Below, piece after piece: positions 8,610-17,104 of a DNA stretch of 64,000 nucleotides. Source of the DNA: Halorubellus salinus (GTDB lineage Archaea > Halobacteriota > Halobacteria > Halobacteriales > Natrialbaceae); contig NZ_JAJCVI010000007.1 in assembly GCF_020567525.1 (NCBI RefSeq), positions 124,001-188,000 on the forward strand, written 5' to 3'. Positions within the stretch are counted from its first letter, which is position 1. The number at the start of each line of letters is the position of its first letter. Made by a program: the position numbers and the translations under genes. The notes below the pieces were generated by a model, which had not been told where the DNA came from, searched no databases, and was given only the letters and a program-made list of their open reading frames with translations.

Positions 8610-8756
8610 CTGAAGCTTCTCGATGCGGGCTTCGGTGCTCGGGTGGGTGCTGAACAGGCGGCCGATCGTCTCGCGCTTGAGTGGCTGGATGAAGAACGCA
8701 TTCATCTCGACGCGTTCGCGCGCATCTCGTGTCGGCACCGCGTCCATACGGGTCTC
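8610..8756 (-). pseudogene. C-terminal remnant of an HtpX-like M48 protease
   Basis: The minus strand encodes MNAFFIQPLKRETIGRLF followed by STHPSTEARIEKLQ. This is the hallmark end of the HtpX membrane metalloprotease family, in which an MNAFFI-P segment is followed by LFSTHP-T-RI-L. Only about 49 residues match. Upstream (8757-9011) the frame no longer resembles HtpX: the membrane helices and the zinc motif HExxH are missing. Downstream the frame runs on without the usual stop. It is therefore a deletion remnant, not a working gene. The rest of 8508-9011 shows no other supported gene. Confidence 0.7.
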
Positions 8757-9011
8757 GATGCGTTGTGAACACCGCGAGCAGATTCCACAGCGTGTCACAC
8801 GGCCCCGCTGTGATGACCGTCGAGCGCGCGCCGCAATCGCGACTGAGTCGCCCCCGGCTGGAGGATGACGACGTTCTGCGTGCCGAGCGCGACGACGAGT
8901 CGAACCCAGTGCGCGTCCGTGGGGGTCACGGCCCCTCTCGGGAGCGGACCGTCAGGCGCTTTCCGATTTCCCCGAAGTTTCATACCTCGCCCGCCGGAAC
9001 GTAACAAGATA

Positions 9012-9674
9012 ATGACTGGTGTGTACGCGGCGAAACTCGGTGACGAGGTCGACCATCTCCACCCACGCGTGCGCGACCGATACGCGCTCGCGTCGACAGA
9101 CGATTCCGTCTGCGTCGGTCGCGGCGAGATGGACATTACTCGTGGCACGCTCGTCCTCCCCGGACTGTACGCGATGCCCCACTGGAATCTGCTGTTTCCC
9201 GAACGCGGCGAGGCGGTCCCGTTCACGGTGACGACGGCCGGCGTCGAGGTGGCGGGCCGCGAGGCGCTCATCACCCAGCGCGCGTTCACCTTCGAGTCGA
9301 CGACCCGACGGTTCGACTCGCTGACCGTCTACGACGACGACCGCGACCGACTGTTCGATTTCCTCGGACGCGGCGGCCACATCGTGAGCGAACTGCACCC
9401 GCACGTCGAGTCCGGAGAACTCGTCATCGAGGGCGGCAAGCAGTGGGCGCGGGTCGCCGGCCGGTATCTCCCACTCGCCGGGCCGATGGCCGCCACCGTC
9501 GAGGTGCGGGACAACTTCCTCGACACCGACGATCGCTTTCGCGTCCGGGCGACGGTGACGAACCCGCTCGTCGGCGAGATCCTCGGCTACCGCGGGAAGT
9601 TCACCCAGGAGACCGACCATCGGGATACGGAGTCGCTTCGGCCGGGCGCGACGCCGACGACGCTCCCCGGATGA
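9012..9674 (+). CDS. DUF4166 domain protein
   Basis: A 220-residue soluble protein of the DUF4166 family, function unknown. The fold is mostly beta (LVIEGGKQWARVAGRYLPL, AATVEVRDNFLDTDDRFRVR) and ends near GYRGKFT, as the family does. In bacteria this domain is found beside or fused to YndJ membrane proteins, and here a YndJ-like gene follows with an ATGA overlap, so the two work together. The ATG at 9012 follows a sequence without coding character. Longer upstream frames lie in the decayed HtpX region. Nothing shows the substrate. A link to envelope lipids is sometimes proposed but not supported by residues seen here. Confidence 0.82.
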   Translation: MTGVYAAKLGDEVDHLHPRVRDRYALASTDDSVCVGRGEMDITRGTLVLPGLYAMPHWNLLFPERGEAVPFTVTTAGVEVAGREALITQRAFTFESTTRRFDSLTVYDDDRDRLFDFLGRGGHIVSELHPHVESGELVIEGGKQWARVAGRYLPLAGPMAATVEVRDNFLDTDDRFRVRATVTNPLVGEILGYRGKFTQETDHRDTESLRPGATPTTLPG

Positions 9675-10588
9675 ACACAGGCGCGAGTGCAGCCGCCGGC
9701 GCGATCGTCTGGGTTGTCGCGTTCGTGGCCGGCCTGCTCGGCCCGATCGAGCGTGCGGTCGCGCTCGCGGCGCTCGTCGTCGTCCCGCTCGGACTCTCCG
9801 CAGTAGGGGAGTTCGACGGGCACCCCGACCGGTTTCGTCGGCTGGCTATCACCCTCCAGCCTCTCGGCGCACTCGCGGTGCTCGCATCGGTGACCGTCCT
9901 CGACGGGCCGCCTGCGGCGCTCGCGGCGGCCTGTTGGCTTCCGGTGACGCTCTCACTCGGGGTTGCGGGCGCGACCCGGACGCTCGATGCACGCACTCGC
10001 GGCTTCGCGCCGCTCGCCGAACGGGTTGTCGACGTCGGGCTCGCGTATCTGAGCGTCGCAGCCGTCGCACTCGTCATGTTCCACCTCGACCTCACGCTCT
10101 GGTTCGCGCCGGTCATCATCCTGCTCACGTTCGTTCACTTCAGCTTCGCGGGATTCGCGCTGGCTGTCGTGACGGGGCTGTCCGGCCGGGTCGCGCCCGG
10201 CAGCTGGTATCGCCCGCTCGCGCTGGTCGTGCTCGGAGGACCCGCACTCATCGGCATCGGCATCTCGTTTTCGCCGCTCGTGGAGGTACTCGCGGTCGGG
10301 GTGTTCACCCTCGGCGTGACGCTACTCGCTGGCTATCTGCTCGTCCGGGTGGTGCCGACGCGGCCACGCCGGCAGGCGGTGCTGCTCGCGGTGTCGGCGC
10401 TCGCACTCCCGGGGTCGATGGTGTTGGCCCTCGGCTACGGGCTGGCCGCCTACACCGGGTCCAGCCCGCTCGGACTGCCCATCGGGCAGATGGTCGCGAT
10501 TCACGGCTCGCTCAACGCCTTCGGCTTCGCCGTCTGCGGGCTCGTCGGCTGGCGACTCGCTCGTCCCGCGGCGAGCCAAACACGTTAG
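9671..10588 (+). CDS. YndJ family membrane protein
   Basis: A 305-residue polytopic membrane protein with about nine hydrophobic helices from residue 5 to the end. Likeness to the YndJ family rests on the membrane pattern, the segment VHFSFAGFAL, the C-terminal IHGSLNAFGFAVCG, and the DUF4166 partner. The conserved His and Asn residues in the last helices (HGSLN) could bind a metal or lipid head group, which is inference. The start is fixed by the ATGA overlap with the preceding gene. Function is unknown in the family. Confidence 0.78.
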   Translation: MNTGASAAAGAIVWVVAFVAGLLGPIERAVALAALVVVPLGLSAVGEFDGHPDRFRRLAITLQPLGALAVLASVTVLDGPPAALAAACWLPVTLSLGVAGATRTLDARTRGFAPLAERVVDVGLAYLSVAAVALVMFHLDLTLWFAPVIILLTFVHFSFAGFALAVVTGLSGRVAPGSWYRPLALVVLGGPALIGIGISFSPLVEVLAVGVFTLGVTLLAGYLLVRVVPTRPRRQAVLLAVSALALPGSMVLALGYGLAAYTGSSPLGLPIGQMVAIHGSLNAFGFAVCGLVGWRLARPAASQTR

Positions 10589-10893
10589 CTCGCGTGCGGG
10601 AACTACCGCTACAATCTCTGGGCGGTGGGCGTCACTGATCGGCACAGCTTCGACCACAGCCACGTCGACCCGACGTTCGGCGATCGAACCGAGCCGTTCG
10701 TGGCACGCCCGATGCAGATGCCTTCAGCCCACACGATCTCGAACGCCTTCTCACCGCACGGAACGTCACCGCCGTATCCGTCGTCCTACCGCACCGATTC
10801 CGATTCGGAGCCCTGACGGTACCGCTGTACCGAGTGTTCAACCTGATTCCAGCGTCCCGAAGCGCCGCGTCAAGGGCAACATATTAGGGCTCG
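10589..10893. other. intergenic stretch before arsR
   Basis: Frames here are short. One on the plus strand (10625-10816) reads DRHSFDHSHVDPTFGD and could be a decayed fragment, but I cannot match it to a family. No repeat or RNA gene is evident. Confidence 0.4.
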
Positions 10894-10917
10894 CTTGTAT
10901 AAGCTATTGCTGATATG
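10880..10917 (+). promoter_or_regulatory. arsR-arsM promoter region
   Basis: CATATTAGG (10880-10888) fits a TATA box about 27 bases before the arsR ATG at 10915, giving a leaderless mRNA. The imperfect palindrome GCTTGTATAAGC (10894-10905) lies between TATA box and start, the expected place for ArsR binding and release by arsenite. Confidence 0.5.
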
Positions 10918-11274
10918 GTAGAGGATGCGATTACCGATGGGGCCACGGGAGGGGCCGAGACCTGCTGCACACCGCCAGGAGACGTCGACTCGGACGCGAT
11001 GGCGACGGACCTCCAGGTACTGACTGCGATGGGCAACGACACGCGATACGAACTGCTTCGCCGCATCTCGAACGCCGACGACGGCGTCTGCGTCTGCGAT
11101 CTCGAAGCCGCAGTCGGCGTCAGTCAGAGCGCCGTCAGCCAAGCGCTCTCGCGCTTATACGCCGCAGGACTCGTCACGCGCCGCAAAGAGGGATCCTGGC
11201 GGTACTACGAACCGACCGAAACGACCGCGGCCCTCCTCGAAACCCTCGACGATCTGCGAGGCGCGCATGAGTAA
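10915..11274 (+). CDS. arsR: ArsR family arsenic-responsive repressor
   Basis: A 119-residue winged-helix repressor. The N-terminal tail has a vicinal Cys17-Cys18 pair. The DNA-binding domain follows at about 35-110, with CVCDLE (Cys59, Cys61) at the start of the helix where classical ArsR proteins bind As(III), and SQSAVSQALSRL as recognition helix. The metalloid would release it from DNA. It overlaps arsM by 8 bases, so it controls arsenite methylation and its own synthesis. The Cys-rich tail may add a third sulfur ligand, which is inference. No arsenite pump gene is adjacent. Confidence 0.9.
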   Translation: MVEDAITDGATGGAETCCTPPGDVDSDAMATDLQVLTAMGNDTRYELLRRISNADDGVCVCDLEAAVGVSQSAVSQALSRLYAAGLVTRRKEGSWRYYEPTETTAALLETLDDLRGAHE

Positions 11275-12112
11275 CGACACTGACACGGTGGCCGGTGACC
11301 GTGACCCCGAGGAGACCCGCAAGCTGGTGCGCGAACGCTACGGGACCATCGCTTCGGACGGTCAGAACTGCTGTGGCGACGTCGGCATCGATACCGCCGA
11401 CGACGAGGGGTGCTGTGACGGCACCGCGGACGCGACCGGGAGCGAACGGCTCGGGTACGACGCCGACGACGTCGCGTCGGTCGCCGAGGGCGCAGACCTC
11501 GGACTCGGATGTGGAAATCCGAAGGCGTTCGCCGAGATGACGCCCGGCGAGACGGTGCTCGACCTCGGCTCGGGTGCGGGCTTCGACTGCTTCCTCGCTG
11601 CAGCGGAGGTCGGCCCGGACGGGAACGTCATCGGCGTCGACATGACACCGGAGATGGTCTCGAAAGCAAGGGAGAACGTTGCGAAGAACGACGCCGACAA
11701 CGTCGAGTTTCGCCTCGGCGAGATCAGCCATCTCCCCGTTGCAGACGCGACCATCGACGTCGTCATCTCGAACTGCGTCGTCAACCTCGCACCCGAAAAA
11801 CGACGGGTGTTCGACGACGCCTACCGTGTTCTCAAGCCCGGTGGTCGCGTCGCCATCTCGGACGTCGTCCAGACCGCCCCGTTCCCCGACGACGTCAAGA
11901 TGGACCCGGACTCGCTGACTGGCTGTGTCGCCGGTGCGTCAACTGTCGACGCGCTCGAAGCAGCGCTCGACAGTGCTGGCTTCGAAGCGATCGAGATAGC
12001 CCCCAAGGACGAGAGCACCGAGTCCATCAGCGACTGGGACGCTGACCGAGACCTCGATGACTACCTCGTTTCTGCCACCATCGAGGCCCGGAAACCAGCG
12101 CACGCCAACTGA
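11267..12112 (+). CDS. arsM: arsenite S-adenosylmethionine methyltransferase
   Basis: A 281-residue enzyme that methylates As(III) using S-adenosylmethionine, giving methylated and volatile arsenicals. The SAM-binding motif DLGSGAGFD is at residues 99-107. Three cysteines expected to hold arsenic are present: Cys82 (LGLGCGNP), Cys170 (SNCVVNL) and Cys220 (LTGCVAGA). Extra pairs Cys35-Cys36 and Cys49-Cys50 lie in the N-terminal region, as in many archaeal ArsM proteins. The start overlaps arsR by 8 bases. Length and all key residues are intact, so it should be functional. Confidence 0.94.
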   Translation: MSNDTDTVAGDRDPEETRKLVRERYGTIASDGQNCCGDVGIDTADDEGCCDGTADATGSERLGYDADDVASVAEGADLGLGCGNPKAFAEMTPGETVLDLGSGAGFDCFLAAAEVGPDGNVIGVDMTPEMVSKARENVAKNDADNVEFRLGEISHLPVADATIDVVISNCVVNLAPEKRRVFDDAYRVLKPGGRVAISDVVQTAPFPDDVKMDPDSLTGCVAGASTVDALEAALDSAGFEAIEIAPKDESTESISDWDADRDLDDYLVSATIEARKPAHAN

Positions 12113-12653
12113 CGAATCGACAGGTTTGGACCGTTCTACCCACTCGACCGCCTCGAACGAGTACGTGACCAGGGGTCTCCGGCTATTCGACCCAAAACTA
12201 GCCTCTCCCCCGAAACTCTGTGAGAATCAGACGCACGCATTCTGTATAGCGCTATGTGATTTATGCCTCACTCTGGGGAACCTCGACAGAATTTCGTGTG
12301 TGCAACTGACTGGCCTCGTCAGTAACACACACGAAATGGTAGACGTGTGTGAAAGAACGCTGAATCGGCAAAAAACACCATTCTCAAAATCGCTCACCGG
12401 GAGCAAAACCCGCTCTACTTCAGTTCCAGCCTCAAGATTCCGCACAGGCGCGAGGATCACCCGCTTCGGACGCGATGACCTAGGCCGAAACCGGCCACAG
12501 AGCAATCCAACGAGAAGCGTGGACCGCCGATCACACCCGTGAATCGGGGTGAGCGGCCTGCGATACTTCGGCCCAACCGTCTCGTTCTCCAGGACGGTTG
12601 ACAGACGCAACCCACACACTGATTATGCAGGGGATAATATTATCGCGGACATA
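12113..12653. other. intergenic region with inverted repeats
   Basis: About 540 bases between arsM and the ATPase gene. It is less GC-rich than its surroundings and holds a 10-bp palindrome ATAGCGCTAT (12246-12255), a long inverted repeat (12291-12337) and a 12-bp palindrome near 12633. Frames on both strands are Ser/Thr/Arg-rich and without family likeness. It may be the edge of an old mobile element. Confidence 0.5.
12291..12337. repeat. 47-base inverted repeat (hairpin)
   Basis: Outer arms of 12 bases, ATTTCGTGTGTG (12291-12302) and CACACACGAAAT (12326-12337), are perfectly complementary. After two unpaired bases on each side, the inner arms ACTGAC (12305-12310) and GTCAGT (12318-12323) pair as well, leaving a 7-base loop. 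It could be a terminator, an element end or a regulator site. No gene immediately depends on it. Confidence 0.75.
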
Positions 12654-12656
12654 ATG
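12619..12656 (+). promoter_or_regulatory. ATPase gene promoter with 12-bp palindrome
   Basis: GATTATGC (12621-12628) is a plausible TATA box about 28 bases before the ATG at 12654. GATAATATTATC (12633-12644), a perfect 12-bp palindrome, lies between it and the start codon. A protein bound there would block transcription, so self-control is possible. Confidence 0.45.
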
Positions 12657-14042
12657 ATTGACAGGGACGCCGAGACGGACTGGCTCCGCTCGCACCTCGC
12701 CACCGACACCGAGTGCCTCCTCGTCCTCTACGGTCGCCGACGCGTCGGGAAGACCACCCTCGTCACAAGCATCCTCGACGAACTCGACACGCCATCGTTC
12801 TATTACCTCTGCGACGAGCGTGGCACCACCCAGAACGCCCGCCGCTTCGCAGAACAGTGCGCCGACACGCTCGACGACATCCCACCCGACGTCGACAGCT
12901 TCCTCGACGCCTTCGAGTACCTCAAACGACGCCTCGACGGCCGTGCTGTCGTCGCACTCGACGAGTTCTCCTACCTCGTCGACGACGACGACAGTATCCC
13001 CTCCGTCTTCCAGACCATCGCCGACGACACCATCGAGGACACCGGCATCTCGCTCGTCCTCCTCGGCTCCTCCATCTCCATGATGGAAGAAGGCGTCCTC
13101 AGCTACGAGAGCCCCCTCTACGGTCGCCGGACAGGCCAATGGCGGATGGAACCCATGACGCTCGGGGACGCCACCGGCTTCTTCCCCGACTACACCGCCA
13201 CCGAACTCGTCGAGGCCTACAGCATCCTCGGCGGAATCCCAGCGTACCTCGAACAGTTCGACCGCACCCAATCGCTTCTCGAGAACATCGAGCGATTCGT
13301 GCTCTCGAAAGGCGCCTTCCTGTACGAGGAACCCGAGTTCCTCCTCCGGCAGGAACTCCGCGAGCCCCCGACCTATATGGCCATCCTGGAAGCCATCGCC
13401 GGGGGAGCGACGCGGGTGAGCGAGATCGGAAACGAGATCGGCCGGGACGCCAGTTCTCTCTCACGGTACCTCCAGAACCTCACGCGGCTCGCACTCGTCG
13501 AACGCGAGACGCCCGTCACCGACCCCGACGGCCGCGGCGTCTACCGCATCACCGACCAGTTCCTCCGCTTCTGGTTCCGGTACGTCCTCCCGAACCGCGC
13601 AACACTCGAACAGGGTCACACCGACCCCGTGCTGGATGCGATCGAGGAGACGCTCCCGGAACACACCAGCTGGACGTTCGAAACCGTCTGCCGGCAAGCC
13701 ACCCGAACACCAGCGTTCCCAGTCTCCTGCTCGCGCGTGGGGCGCTGGTGGTACGGCGGCGACGAGATCGACGTCGCAGGCATCGACGAGCAGAGCGAGA
13801 CGCTCCTGCTCGGCGAATGTAAATGGACAACGGACGTCGTGGGACGAGGCCTCCTCGAGGACGTCGAAGCACTGGAAGGGGAGGTCCGCTGGCACGGCAA
13901 CGACCGGTCAGTCGAGTATGCATTGTTCGCCCGCGCGGGCTTCACCGACCCGCTCGAGGAACTCGCGGCCGACCGGGAGGACCTCTGGTTGTTCACGCCG
14001 ACGGACGTCCTCGAAGTCTTCGAGTCGAACCCCGACCAGTGA
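12654..14042 (+). CDS. ATP-binding protein, archaeal ATPase_2 with DUF234 domain
   Basis: A 462-residue archaeal-type STAND-like ATPase. Walker A is GRRRVGKTT (residues 28-36), and Walker B is VVALDEFSY with Asp103-Glu104. A winged-helix part (about 260-320) is followed by a C-terminal DUF234 domain. In that domain GGDEID (about 367) and GECKW (about 387) give the spacing of a PD-(D/E)xK nuclease core. Such proteins are abundant in archaea and lie near mobile elements. Their role is unknown, and a DNA-cleaving or defence role is inference from the nuclease-like core. I take the ATG at 12654. An upstream GTG or ATG extension would cross the promoter-like sequence. Confidence 0.88.
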   Translation: MIDRDAETDWLRSHLATDTECLLVLYGRRRVGKTTLVTSILDELDTPSFYYLCDERGTTQNARRFAEQCADTLDDIPPDVDSFLDAFEYLKRRLDGRAVVALDEFSYLVDDDDSIPSVFQTIADDTIEDTGISLVLLGSSISMMEEGVLSYESPLYGRRTGQWRMEPMTLGDATGFFPDYTATELVEAYSILGGIPAYLEQFDRTQSLLENIERFVLSKGAFLYEEPEFLLRQELREPPTYMAILEAIAGGATRVSEIGNEIGRDASSLSRYLQNLTRLALVERETPVTDPDGRGVYRITDQFLRFWFRYVLPNRATLEQGHTDPVLDAIEETLPEHTSWTFETVCRQATRTPAFPVSCSRVGRWWYGGDEIDVAGIDEQSETLLLGECKWTTDVVGRGLLEDVEALEGEVRWHGNDRSVEYALFARAGFTDPLEELAADREDLWLFTPTDVLEVFESNPDQ

Positions 14043-14232
14043 CGTCACTCGACACCGAACCACCGGATACCCGTCCGTAACAACCACAAAATACTATAGT
14101 ACCCGATAAGATAGCGTAGCCATCCAGGTTCCTGGCCGTGACCGCCATCGAAGGCATCCAAGCGTCGACTGCTGATGCAACCTGACGTGACTGGCGATCT
14201 CGACCACGCTACCGCCCATACCTGATTCATCC

Positions 14233-15537
14233 ATGCCTCGAGAGAACGCGGCTACGACACGCTCGGATGCACCGCCAACCCGCCGCTGGACCGACCAGGA
14301 CCGAAGCGACATGCAGCAGTACTTCTGGCGGCACATCGCCACCGACGCCGGCGCCGACGGTATCGACGTCGAGAGCGAGAAGCCCACCTACAGTTGGCTC
14401 TCGGAACATGGCTATCGGCCGTTCGTCGCCGCCCTCCGTCGCCATCACGACGTGACATTCGGCGAGTTCTGGAGCGAGCACATCGCGCCAGGGGCCGACG
14501 CGGACGCGTACGACTGGAGTACGAGCGATAAGCGAACGGTCGATGCTCTCGAGCACTTCCTCGACCGGCGAGCCAGTCGCTACAACCTCTCCGAGAGCAG
14601 CGTCGACACACTCCGATACCGGCTCAATACGTACCTCCGTGCCTTCCAGCACGCGAACGACCACGCCCGTCTCCTCGACGCCGTCGCGCGAGACGCCGAG
14701 ACGCCCGCCTACGAGGCCGCCGACGAGGTCTTCGCCGCCATCGACCACCTCAACGAAGCCACCGACAAGAGGGACACCACCATCAAGCGGGTTGCGGACA
14801 TCGTCGAGGCGTTCTACTCGCATCTCGTCTCCCGGCAGGTCGCCGCCACCAACCCCGCCGCCGGCCTCGACGACGAGTTCAAGTGGGACACCACCACCGA
14901 CGGCGACACCCCCGCACTCACCACCGAGCACGTCCAAGCGCTCACGGACGCCGCCAACTCGCCGGACGAGCAGTTGCTCGTCGTCGCACTCGCCGCCTGG
15001 GGGCTCCGCGCGAACGAGGTCGCCAGCCTGCACGCGAGCCAGCTCGACCGCGAAACCGACGACGTGCCGCGTATCGAGTTCGACGACCGCAAGAACGGCC
15101 CCGGTTCGGTCAGCATCCTCTACGGGCTAGACGTCCTCGACGACCGCCTCGCCGCATTGAGCGACAGATCAGCGTGGAACGGCTACCTCTTCCCATCGAA
15201 ACAGGAGAGCGCGGAGCACGTCTCGCGCCAGACGGTGTGGCGGCGCTTCCACGACCTCACTGACCGCGCGGGGCTTCCCGAGCGCATCGACGGCGAACGC
15301 CCGTCGCCCCAGCTGTGTCGACGGTTCTGGTACGACCGCTACTCGGAAACGTTACAGGACATCATCACCGGCCTCGAAGACATCGCCGCCGAACAAGGCA
15401 GCAGCGACCCCCAGGTAGTGCTCAAGAACTACCTCTCCGACGACCGCGCCCGCAAGCTTCGTCGAGAATCGATGCGCGAGAAGCTCGCCGACGCGTTCGG
15501 GACGTCGCGAGCAAAATCCGATTCCAGATGCACTTGA
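14233..15537 (+). CDS. tyrosine recombinase/integrase family protein
   Basis: A 434-residue site-specific recombinase. The N-terminal half is helical (core-binding, about 95-190). The catalytic half holds the first Arg in WGLRANEV (about Arg259), the region QLCRRFWYDRY (about 357-367) and a Tyr in KNYLSDD (Tyr400) as candidate nucleophile. The usual HxxR box is altered to QLCRR, as in many haloarchaeal relatives, so recombinase activity is likely but not certain. It follows the ATPase gene on the same strand with a 190-base gap containing TATA-like ACTATAGTA (14093-14101). It may have brought this segment into the chromosome. No paired attachment sites were recognised. Confidence 0.82.
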   Translation: MPRENAATTRSDAPPTRRWTDQDRSDMQQYFWRHIATDAGADGIDVESEKPTYSWLSEHGYRPFVAALRRHHDVTFGEFWSEHIAPGADADAYDWSTSDKRTVDALEHFLDRRASRYNLSESSVDTLRYRLNTYLRAFQHANDHARLLDAVARDAETPAYEAADEVFAAIDHLNEATDKRDTTIKRVADIVEAFYSHLVSRQVAATNPAAGLDDEFKWDTTTDGDTPALTTEHVQALTDAANSPDEQLLVVALAAWGLRANEVASLHASQLDRETDDVPRIEFDDRKNGPGSVSILYGLDVLDDRLAALSDRSAWNGYLFPSKQESAEHVSRQTVWRRFHDLTDRAGLPERIDGERPSPQLCRRFWYDRYSETLQDIITGLEDIAAEQGSSDPQVVLKNYLSDDRARKLRRESMREKLADAFGTSRAKSDSRCT

Positions 15538-15734
15538 CAGCTCGATGAAAACCCCGTCTCACAGATGGAACTGCCACACACGGGAACTGCAATCATCAAC
15601 GCAACCCCACCTTCGACCAAACTCATACGCGAACAACTAGACGCTTGCCTTCGAATCCATAACGAGTTTTGATATCTTATCAGCCTCGAAGGCCCGTGTG
15701 AGCGTAGCCGATTACTAGCTTCCCATGGGTCGTT

Positions 15735-16388
15735 TCAGGTGTTACTGAACATCTCGCTGTCGAAGCTCTGGAGGATTGCCTGCAGTTCGTCTTCCTCGGT
15801 CTCGATGTCCTGGTCTTCGGCGACGGACTTGACATAATTCGCCAGTGCGTCCGTCGGGTCGCCGGCGACGTCACCGAACTCTTCTTCGAACACTTGGAGT
15901 CCACCGGCGGCGTATTGAGCGAGAACCTCGGCGTGGACGCTGGGATCTGCCATCGCGGAAGGGTCGTTCCTGGCCTGGAACGCCAGCGCTGCTACGATTG
16001 CGTGATATCGACTGTCGTTGTGGAAGCGGTCGATGCCGATCGAGCCTCTCGTCCCGTCGTCCTCGCTGCCGAGGTAGTCTTCGGTCTCTCGGCGGCCCTC
16101 TCTGTACCCGAGGACTGCCATGAAGACCAGGACGTCGTAGTAGTATTCGAAGATCTCGTAGCGGTCCGTCAGTTCGTCGTAGACGTAGAGATATCCGAGT
16201 CCTTCGGTGTGCATGTAGGCGACGAGACAGGGGCCGACGAACGACAGCGGTTCGTGCTGTCTGAACAGGGCTGTTGCGGTCGCGAGCGCGTCTGTGCCAA
16301 GGAAGTCGACGTGGACGCGTGCGTGTTCCTCGATGCGACCGAGTAGATCGACGTCGGCGTCCTGGTCGAAGAATATGCATCCTCCCAC
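15735..16388 (-). CDS. unknown acidic protein
   Basis: A 217-residue strongly acidic protein that I do not recognise. It has no clear membrane helix. Aromatic-rich parts (LGYLYVYDELTDRYEIFEYYYDVLVF) suggest a globular fold, and the C-terminal third is Glu-rich and helical. The only start is a GTG at 16388 directly after an in-frame stop. A TATA-like TTGTATTTTG on the minus strand near 16420 would give a short leader, so the start is plausible, but N-terminal loss cannot be excluded because the sequence on the upstream side looks decayed. It converges on the integrase gene and may belong to the same element. Confidence 0.62.
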   Translation of the reverse strand: MGGCIFFDQDADVDLLGRIEEHARVHVDFLGTDALATATALFRQHEPLSFVGPCLVAYMHTEGLGYLYVYDELTDRYEIFEYYYDVLVFMAVLGYREGRRETEDYLGSEDDGTRGSIGIDRFHNDSRYHAIVAALAFQARNDPSAMADPSVHAEVLAQYAAGGLQVFEEEFGDVAGDPTDALANYVKSVAEDQDIETEEDELQAILQSFDSEMFSNT

Positions 16389-17104
16389 TCACCGTCGACG
16401 GCGACCGCGTCACCTCAAAATACAAAGGCCCAGTCAACCCAGAGTAACAGTCCGCCCTCGACGTCACTCGAGAGAGAGTCTGCGAGCAGGCCCATCCTCC
16501 GAATAGACTGGTCGGTGCGGTCGTGTCCACACTGTATCGCCAGGAGAGTGTGGTGTGGTGTCGTGTGATGGGTGGGGTCCTCCGAGGGTGCCGCCGCGTT
16601 GTGGCGGGGTGTTAGTGGGTGGTGGGCATGAGTTCCTCGCAGGTGCCGACGATGACTGCGGGCGAACGCAGTAGTGACCTGGTCATGACCCGTCATCGAC
16701 CACGTCACGGCGAGGGTCGCCCCGGTCCCTGGCACTGGCACCGCCACAGTGCCCACGCCACCGCACGGGCTCGATAGCAGGTGCCTCGAGGCGTGTCGTC
16801 ATCATGTTCGGATTGGGAATCGATGTACGAACTGCGGTCACGTTGCCGACCGGCTACAACTCGCGTAGGATTCAGCGTTCGCCTCGATTCGGGGGTGGCT
16901 TACAGCGGACCAGGGTTCCTGCCGTGAGCGCGGCGCGTTCGTCGCCCCCGAAGCCTGGGTCGTGGGTTCAGTTCGGCCAGTCGGGCGTGCGGCCCTCGTA
17001 GTCGAGCACGAACAGGACCTCGTCGATTCGGTCCTCGGTGAACTGACCGCAGTTGCGCACACCTGGCCCCACAGAAGGCGTACTGCTCGGGGGGAACCAC
17101 GGCG
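16389..17104. other. decayed intergenic DNA
   Basis: A 716-base stretch without an intact gene. The plus frame at 16379-16447 ends in LTVDGDRVTSKYKGPVNPE followed by a stop, which looks like the tail of a lost protein. The minus frame ending near 16970 reads RNCGQFTEDRIDEVLFVLDY and then EGRTPDWPN and stops, another coherent tail of about 30 residues. Between them is GT-rich simple sequence (16535-16570). I cannot name either source gene. Confidence 0.45.

Noticed and set aside
10625-10816. Frame reading DRHSFDHSHVDPTFGD before arsR
   Set aside because: The His-rich start seemed metal-related, but the rest is Ser/Pro-rich, there is no promoter, and no family is recognised.
16379-16447. Plus-strand tail LTVDGDRVTSKYKGPVNPE
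   Set aside because: It looks like the end of a protein, but no start, no domain and no family could be assigned, so it is mentioned only as decayed DNA.
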